This document shows, piece by piece, positions 59,176-64,000 of a stretch of 64,000 bases of DNA. The stretch lies in contig CAVKGV010000010.1 of the NCBI GenBank assembly GCA_963656065.1, forward strand, positions 1 to 64,000, given 5' to 3'. The first letter of the stretch is position 1; every line of letters begins with the position of its first letter. Below the pieces are notes generated by a model. It was not told the DNA's origin, searched no databases, and saw nothing but the letters and a program-made list of their open reading frames with translations. Origin of the DNA: Hallerella sp963656065 (GTDB taxonomy: Bacteria > Fibrobacterota > Fibrobacteria > Fibrobacterales > Fibrobacteraceae). Made by a program: the position numbers and the translations under genes.

Positions 59176-60579
59176 ATGGATCAGATCGCGGCAAGAAGAA
59201 TCTCGCTAGGCCATGTAATCAAAATTACGTTGGCTGCCGCCTTGGGCGGATTTCTTTTTGGTTTTGATTCGTCTGTCATCAACGGAGCGAACGGTGCACT
59301 CCAGGTACATTTCAACATGAGCGATCACCAGCTGGGGCTGGCCGTTGCGCTGTCGCTTATCGGTGCGGCTGCCGGTGCCTATTTTGCGGGCCGCCTGGCG
59401 GATGCGTTTGGGCGTGTCCGTTGCATGATTGCGGCTTCGGTGCTTTTCCTAGTGAGCGCTATCGGTTCGGGAATTCCTTTCGGCGTTCCCGATTTTATTG
59501 TTTGGCGCGTCATCGGCGGCATCGGTGTCGGCATGGCGAGCATCATCGCGCCCATCTATATCGCGGAAACGGCTCCGGCGGAATTGCGTGGGCGCCTCGG
59601 TTCCTTGCAGCAGCTTGCGATCGTGGTTGGAATTTTTGTCGCACTTCTTTCCAACTATGTGATAGTCCGGATTGCGGGGTCTGCGGGAAACGTGATGATC
59701 GGAAATTTCAGGGCTTGGCAAATCATGTTCTGGGTCGAGATCCTGCCGGCAGTTCTCTACGGAATCGCCGCTCTCCGACTTCCGGAATCCCCGAGGTTCC
59801 TGATTTCCCAGGGTCGCCTTGAAGAAGCAAAGAAAATCTTTGAAAAAATCAGTTCCGAAAATGTGGAAGAACGCGTTGTATCGGTCCAAAAATCCTTTAA
59901 CCAGGAAAAACGCCATCATCTTTCCGACCTGCTTGATACGCTGGCGAACGGAAAGAAACGGATTTCGCCGATTGTCTGGGCGGGCTTGGGACTTGCCATT
60001 CTCCAGCAGCTGGTCGGTATCAACGTCATTTTCTATTATGGGACGATGCTCTGGCAGAGCGTGGGCTTTGGCGAAAGCGACGCCTTCCTTTCGAGCCTCA
60101 TCAACAGCGGAATCAACCTGCTGATGACGGTTGTCGCGATTCTTCTGATTGATAAAATCGGGCGCAAGTCCCTGCTGCTCATCGGAAGCGTCGGGATGAC
60201 CTTTACGCTGGGCGCGCTTGCCCTGTGCTTCCTTGTGGGAGGAACCGGAGGAAATCTCGGACCTCTTGCCGCGAAAATCGCGCTTGTGGCGGCGAACCTC
60301 TATGTCGCATTCTTTGCGGCGACTTGGGGTCCTGTGATGTGGGTGATGCTCGGTGAAATGTTCAACAACCGCATCCGCGCTGTCGCCATTTCGATCTGCG
60401 GTCTTGCCCAATGGTTTGCGAATTTCCTTGTCACCTGGTCGTTCCCGCTTTTGACCGGGCACAAGGGAATCGGAGTCGGTCCGACCTACCTGCTCTATAC
60501 GCTATTCGCCTTTATCAGTATCTTCTTCGTGGCGAAGTTCATCCGGGAGACGAAAGGAAAACAGCTCGAAGAAATGTAA
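59176..60579 (+). CDS. Sugar porter family MFS transporter (XylE-like)
   Basis: The 467-residue protein has 12 transmembrane helices and sugar-porter motifs: GRLADAFGRVRCM (loop 2-3), RVIGGIGVGMAS (helix 4), LPESPRFLI (end of N domain), LLIDKIGRKSLLL (loop 8-9) and ETKGKQLEEM at the C-terminus. It probably imports a monosaccharide such as xylose, arabinose or glucose with protons; the sugar cannot be fixed from sequence. Strong AGGAGG ribosome site at 59166-59171. A single gene with its own terminator. Confidence 0.93.
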   Translation: MDQIAARRISLGHVIKITLAAALGGFLFGFDSSVINGANGALQVHFNMSDHQLGLAVALSLIGAAAGAYFAGRLADAFGRVRCMIAASVLFLVSAIGSGIPFGVPDFIVWRVIGGIGVGMASIIAPIYIAETAPAELRGRLGSLQQLAIVVGIFVALLSNYVIVRIAGSAGNVMIGNFRAWQIMFWVEILPAVLYGIAALRLPESPRFLISQGRLEEAKKIFEKISSENVEERVVSVQKSFNQEKRHHLSDLLDTLANGKKRISPIVWAGLGLAILQQLVGINVIFYYGTMLWQSVGFGESDAFLSSLINSGINLLMTVVAILLIDKIGRKSLLLIGSVGMTFTLGALALCFLVGGTGGNLGPLAAKIALVAANLYVAFFAATWGPVMWVMLGEMFNNRIRAVAISICGLAQWFANFLVTWSFPLLTGHKGIGVGPTYLLYTLFAFISIFFVAKFIRETKGKQLEEM

Positions 60580-60594
60580 AATTCACATCTATGG

Positions 60595-60629
60595 AAAATC
60601 CCTTGGCGATAAGTCGAGGGATTTTTTTT
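60595..60629 (+). terminator. Intrinsic terminator of the MFS porter
   Basis: Arms AAAATCCCT (60595-60603) and AGGGATTTT (60617-60625) pair perfectly around a 13-nt loop, with a T run to 60629. Confidence 0.85.
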
Positions 60630-60680
60630 ATGGGTATTTTCTTTTCGGACGGGAAAATGACGTAGAGAAAAGGCTAGACG

Positions 60681-61169
60681 TCAAAGCCTGTGGAAAAAGA
60701 GCATCAGGTCTTCGAAGCTTCCGTCATTCTTGCGGTAACATTTCGGGATCGTGCCGAGACTTTCGAATCCCAGCTTTTCGTATAGGCGAATCGCCGAGAC
60801 GTTGGATTTGACAACCGCATTGAACTGGAGAACGTGAAATCCTTTCGTCCTTCCCTGGGCGAGGCTGTCTTCGACTAAAAGCTTGCCTATCCCCTTGCCG
60901 CGCGCATCCTTGTTGACCGCATAGCTTGCGTTGGCGATTGTCGCACAGCGCCCGATATTGTTCGGATGTAAAATGTAAAGGCCGAGAATTTTCCCGTTTT
61001 CCTCGGCGACGGCGGTGTGGTCCTGCGAAGAAAAAAAATATTCCGCATCGCTGTCGGTTTCAAAACCGCGCTCTTGCGGAAAGGCGTTTGCCGCTTCGAC
61101 GACTTCGTTCCAGATGGCTCGCATGGCGGGAACATCTTCGCTTGAAAATTTTCGGATCCGTATAGACAT
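60681..61169 (-). CDS. GNAT family N-acetyltransferase
   Basis: The 162-residue protein is a single GNAT domain. Acetyl-CoA pyrophosphate-binding pattern ARGKGIGKLLVED (about residues 90-102; Q/RxxGxG/A) and IRLYEKLGFESLGTIPKCY at the C-terminus are typical. The substrate is not recognisable; close relatives by pattern include phosphinothricin-type and toxin-like acetyltransferases. Stand-alone gene between the MFS terminator and the esterase. Confidence 0.85.
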   Translation of the reverse strand: MSIRIRKFSSEDVPAMRAIWNEVVEAANAFPQERGFETDSDAEYFFSSQDHTAVAEENGKILGLYILHPNNIGRCATIANASYAVNKDARGKGIGKLLVEDSLAQGRTKGFHVLQFNAVVKSNVSAIRLYEKLGFESLGTIPKCYRKNDGSFEDLMLFFHRL

Positions 61170-61227
61170 TGGTTATTGTCCTCGATCCGAAAATCTAGAA
61201 TTTTGCCGCGGAAAAATATCGAATGTT

Positions 61228-62691
61228 TTACGGCGTGAAACGCCTGTATTGGTAAGGCCCTTGCGGATATTTGCTACGGAGATTTCTGACGGCATCCTCT
61301 TCGTCGGAATTCGTAAAGTACGAACCGAGCTTTTTCCCGTTCATATCGTAGATGCGGTAGGAACTCGCCGTTTTTCTTTTTCCCGGAGCGGCAATTTTTT
61401 CGACGCCGTTTGCGGAAAACAGGATATAATCTACGTTAAAGTAGGGTTCATCTACAACAAGCTTTAACAGATGCTCGCCCTTGGAAATTTTGGACGTTTT
61501 GCCGGAAACATCGGCAAAGCTCGTGAAGCTCCCCGTGTTGGGAATGGAGACTTGCGCAATTTCGGAACCGTCGATTTGCAGGGAGAACGACGCTCCATCG
61601 CTTTCCGATGCGACCCTTGCGACAAATTCGTATTCTCCGGAACTTTCGGCATTTATCGAAAAGAGGAGCCATTCGCCTTTTTGAGTCCATCCGTAAAAGA
61701 AGTTTCCGTCGGCGCTGTCGATTCCCGCATTGTCTTCCCGATAGACGCTTGTGGCATTTTCGGGATCGAGGTCGTTAAAGGCGACGCCTTGTCCACCGCG
61801 ATCGTAATTTTCCGCTTCGATTTTCCCGGGAATGGAAATTCGTTCGAGGTATGGCGTGCTGCTTGCTTTTTCGGTGTCGTTCTTGAGCAGGGAGAGCATT
61901 GTTTGCGCGTAACGCTTGCCTAGAAGCTGGTAACCCGCATTGTCGAAGTGCAGATTGTCGGAGCCTCCGCTGCAATCCTTGGAGCTTACGACGTGGGCTG
62001 TCGGGATCTTGTTCGGGAGAGCGTCGATTTGGCTGTTCGCCGAGGAACATTGTCCGCCTTGCAGCACTTCGCCGACTAGAAGCGGAACGCTGTCTGCGGA
62101 AAGTTCGAGATCGGAAAGCATATCCCCGTAAACTTTTTTTACCGTTTGCGCCCATGTGTCGTTGTAGGCGTCGGTTTCTCCCTGGTGCATGAGGATTCCT
62201 TTGATGACTCCGACTTTTTTCGCTTCCTTTGCCAGATCGATTATCCGTCCGTAGGGGTTTCCGCCGTAATCGGCGGCTTTTTGCTGCATCCAGGATTCAG
62301 CGCTTGCGAGATAGCTTTCGTATTGCGCCTTGTCAAAAAGCTTGATGCTTGAACCGGCGACGGCAACCGGAATGACTCCAACGGTCACGTTCGGAAGGCT
62401 GTCGGCGAGAGTCTTTCCGAAATAATCGGCCGGAGAAAGTCCCGTGTAGCAGTGGAACAGCGGGGGAACGGCGACACTCCAGTTCCCGAGCGTTCTTTCC
62501 ATGTTCGAACACGAAACGGAGGCGAGGACTTTAAACCGTTCGTTCTGGATCTTGTTCTCAGCGATGACATCGGCCTGGCCTTCCATGTTGGACTGCCCGA
62601 ATGCGATGTAGATGTGAAAGTTTGGATCGGGAGCCGCAAATGCCATTTGGCATGCGGCAACGAATAGGCTGATGGCGAAAATCTTGTTCAC
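61228..62691 (-). CDS. Secreted CE6-type acetyl esterase with CBM6-like module
   Basis: The 487-residue protein has a signal peptide (1-19, cleaved after AFA), a SASA/CE6 esterase domain (about 20-275) with the catalytic serine in GQSNMEG, HQGETDA and the Asp-His pair in DNLHFDNAG, and a CBM6-like module (about 285-420; IEAENYDRGGQGVAFND). A 60-residue basic C-terminus with SSYRIYDMNGKKLG is like terminal sorting or attachment domains of secreted enzymes in Fibrobacter. It removes acetyl groups from xylan or similar polymers outside the cell. GTG start at 62691 with AAGGAA 8 nt upstream. Confidence 0.9.
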   Translation of the reverse strand: MNKIFAISLFVAACQMAFAAPDPNFHIYIAFGQSNMEGQADVIAENKIQNERFKVLASVSCSNMERTLGNWSVAVPPLFHCYTGLSPADYFGKTLADSLPNVTVGVIPVAVAGSSIKLFDKAQYESYLASAESWMQQKAADYGGNPYGRIIDLAKEAKKVGVIKGILMHQGETDAYNDTWAQTVKKVYGDMLSDLELSADSVPLLVGEVLQGGQCSSANSQIDALPNKIPTAHVVSSKDCSGGSDNLHFDNAGYQLLGKRYAQTMLSLLKNDTEKASSTPYLERISIPGKIEAENYDRGGQGVAFNDLDPENATSVYREDNAGIDSADGNFFYGWTQKGEWLLFSINAESSGEYEFVARVASESDGASFSLQIDGSEIAQVSIPNTGSFTSFADVSGKTSKISKGEHLLKLVVDEPYFNVDYILFSANGVEKIAAPGKRKTASSYRIYDMNGKKLGSYFTNSDEEDAVRNLRSKYPQGPYQYRRFTP

Positions 62692-62847
62692 GTAGCGATT
62701 CCTTGTTTATTAAGTTTGCTTCTTTTTGAAAACTAAAACAAAGTTTTGCACAAACGAAGAGTGTATGTGAATTTTTTGTTGTTAAAAATTAAACGTCCGA
62801 ATTTTTTTTGACGAAGGCCGACTTTTCGATTTTTTATATTGTCGGGC

Positions 62848-63813
62848 ATGATACTTTTTTGGATTGGTTTTTTGGCTTTTGTCGGTGTGATGCTTGCTCT
62901 AGACCTTTGCGTCTTGAACAAAAAGGATCATGAAATCGGGGTCGGCGAGGCGCTCAAATGGACGGGCATCTGGATCGTTCTTGCGGTCCTTTTCGGCGTC
63001 TTCATCTTTTTTGCCTACGAGCATCATTTTCTGGGAATCGGGATCCATGACGGGGCGTCTCTTTCTGGGATAGATGCCTTTGTGGAATATCTTACGGGAT
63101 ACGTTCTGGAAAAGTCGCTTTCCCTGGACAACATCTTTGTGATGGCGGCGATATTTTCCTATTTCGGAATCCCGAGGATTTACCAGCATCGCGTGCTTTT
63201 CTGGGGAATTCTTGGTGCGTTGGTTTTGCGGGGCGCCTTTATCCTGGGCGGCACGGCGCTGATTTCACGTTTTCATTTTTTGATGTATTTTTTCGGTGCG
63301 TTCCTCATCTTTACGGCTATCAAGATGCAGTTTTCGAAGACGGACGGCGAAGTGGATCCTTCGAAGAACATTGCCGTGAGATTTGCCAGGAAAATTTTCC
63401 CGGTGACGGATGAACGCCACGGACATGATTTCTTTGTGAAAAAGGACGGCAATCGCTTTGCCACTCCGCTTTTCCTTTCGCTGGTTGTTATCGAATCGTC
63501 GGATGTACTTTTTGCCGTTGATAGCATTCCGGCGGTTTTTGGCGTTACGCTCGATCCGTTCCTGGTGTTTACGTCGAACATCATGGCGATTCTCGGTTTG
63601 CGCTCGCTTTATTTTGCTCTTGCGGCGATGCTCGGCATGTTCCGATTCCTGAAAAACGCGCTGGTTGTTGTCCTCGCCTTTGTCGGAGTCAAGATGCTTG
63701 CCGCGTCCTTTGTGGAATTGCCTAGCTGGGTAAGCTTAGCCGTCGTCTTTTTGATGATTGGGATAGGAATTCTCGCCAGTGTCCTGATTCCCGAGAAAAA
63801 GAAAGAAGCCTAG
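62848..63813 (+). CDS. TerC/Alx family integral membrane protein
   Basis: The 321-residue protein has seven to nine transmembrane helices and TerC-family acidic motifs in membranes: EKSLSLDNIFVM and VVIESSDVLFAVDSIPA. TerC/Alx proteins are linked to metal (Mn) homeostasis and tellurite resistance. No yybP-ykoY-type leader was recognised in the 156-bp upstream gap, which is AT-rich and otherwise empty. ATG 62848 is used; TTG 62839 is in frame upstream. Confidence 0.9.
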   Translation: MILFWIGFLAFVGVMLALDLCVLNKKDHEIGVGEALKWTGIWIVLAVLFGVFIFFAYEHHFLGIGIHDGASLSGIDAFVEYLTGYVLEKSLSLDNIFVMAAIFSYFGIPRIYQHRVLFWGILGALVLRGAFILGGTALISRFHFLMYFFGAFLIFTAIKMQFSKTDGEVDPSKNIAVRFARKIFPVTDERHGHDFFVKKDGNRFATPLFLSLVVIESSDVLFAVDSIPAVFGVTLDPFLVFTSNIMAILGLRSLYFALAAMLGMFRFLKNALVVVLAFVGVKMLAASFVELPSWVSLAVVFLMIGIGILASVLIPEKKKEA

Positions 63814-63815
63814 CG

Positions 63816-64000
63816 ATGCTCTATACGCCTTATCGGGATTTTTTGGCAAGGGAATTTCCCGCCTTTCAAAAAGTTCGGAAGTTGCCGCTTTCGGGTGGAA
63901 TGTCCTGTCCGAATCTCGACGGAAGCCGTGGACGCAGAGGTTGTGCCTATTGCAACAACAAATCCTTCAGCCCGGTCTGGGACAAGGCCGGAGTTTCAGT
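63816..64000 (+). CDS. Radical SAM protein, TIGR01212/YhcC-like, 3'-truncated by window edge
   Basis: ATG at 63816, two bases after the terC stop, opens a frame that runs off the window after 61 codons. The visible product begins MLYTPYRDFLAREF and contains cysteines in SGGMSCPNLDGSRGRRGCAYC: a CPNxDG element then GCxYCNN, the cluster-binding pattern of the YhcC/TIGR01212 radical SAM family. Function of the family is not known. Confidence 0.82.
   Translation, partial: MLYTPYRDFLAREFPAFQKVRKLPLSGGMSCPNLDGSRGRRGCAYCNNKSFSPVWDKAGVS

Noticed and set aside
62692..62847. Mn riboswitch (yybP-ykoY type) upstream of the TerC-family gene
   Set aside because: The AT-rich 156-bp gap has no visible paired helices or conserved loops of that class.

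Overview
The window looks like chromosomal DNA of a Gram-negative, moderately GC-rich bacterium, most likely a member of the Fibrobacterota (Fibrobacter/Hallerella-like). Supporting signs are the outer-membrane genes (bamD, lptF/lptG, a PorV-like protein, an MCE protein), a pilMNOPQ type IV pilus operon with an unusual PilP-like protein, a secreted CE6-type acetyl esterase with a CBM6-like module, many lineage-specific lipoproteins, and tight operons with ATGA overlaps and frequent GTG/TTG starts. The taxon is an inference; no rRNA is present.

Layout. 1-2.76 kb: 3' part of a type III restriction Res subunit, next to tRNA-Ala(GGC). 3.06-7.43 kb: a cyclophilin, then pyrR-pyrB-pyrC' (a dihydroorotase that has lost metal ligands) and a PilZ protein. 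7.58-13.5 kb: consensus sigma70 promoter and pilM-N-O-P-Q; the PilP-like protein carries AMIN-like and SH3-like regions and a 29-residue repeat. 13.5-20.7 kb: murA, a GYF/RDD membrane protein, rapA, proB, a Xer recombinase. 20.7-26.3 kb: a six-gene run (PorV-like, STAS, degenerate M23, lipoprotein, pdxA, Nudix). 26.2-29.5 kb (minus): bamD, a small outer-membrane protein, a PHP-domain protein.

29.5-41.7 kb is an eleven-gene co-directional run with no gap above about 20 bp: lptF, lptG, a GAF-GGDEF protein, a sodium/solute symporter, tadA, a lipoprotein, a beta-helix protein, then a four-gene cassette. The cassette has a MotA/TolQ-like channel with a ~390-residue helical tail, a MotB/OmpA-like partner and two flanking uncharacterised proteins. 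It resembles the ZorA/ZorB stator of Zorya defence but lacks ZorC/D/E effectors; it is the best candidate in the window for an undescribed system.

41.7-44.9 kb: copper efflux operon (CsoR-type operator, csoR, membrane-anchored HMA protein, copA with HMA domains at both ends). 45-58 kb: argH and argG flank a type I restriction-modification locus (hsdM, hsdS, hsdR) with an antisense AAA ATPase between hsdS and hsdR, then a SUI1/YciH factor, tRNA-Asn(GTT), an MCE protein and a FIST-GGDEF diguanylate cyclase. 59.2-64 kb: sugar MFS porter, GNAT acetyltransferase, CE6 esterase, TerC-family protein and the start of a radical SAM gene.

No CRISPR array, insertion sequence, rRNA or replication origin was seen. 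No stretch above 300 bp lacks a gene; the largest gaps (2758-3057, 7427-7649, 46388-46626, 49795-49986, 52377-52576) hold the tRNA, promoters, terminators and repeats listed below.
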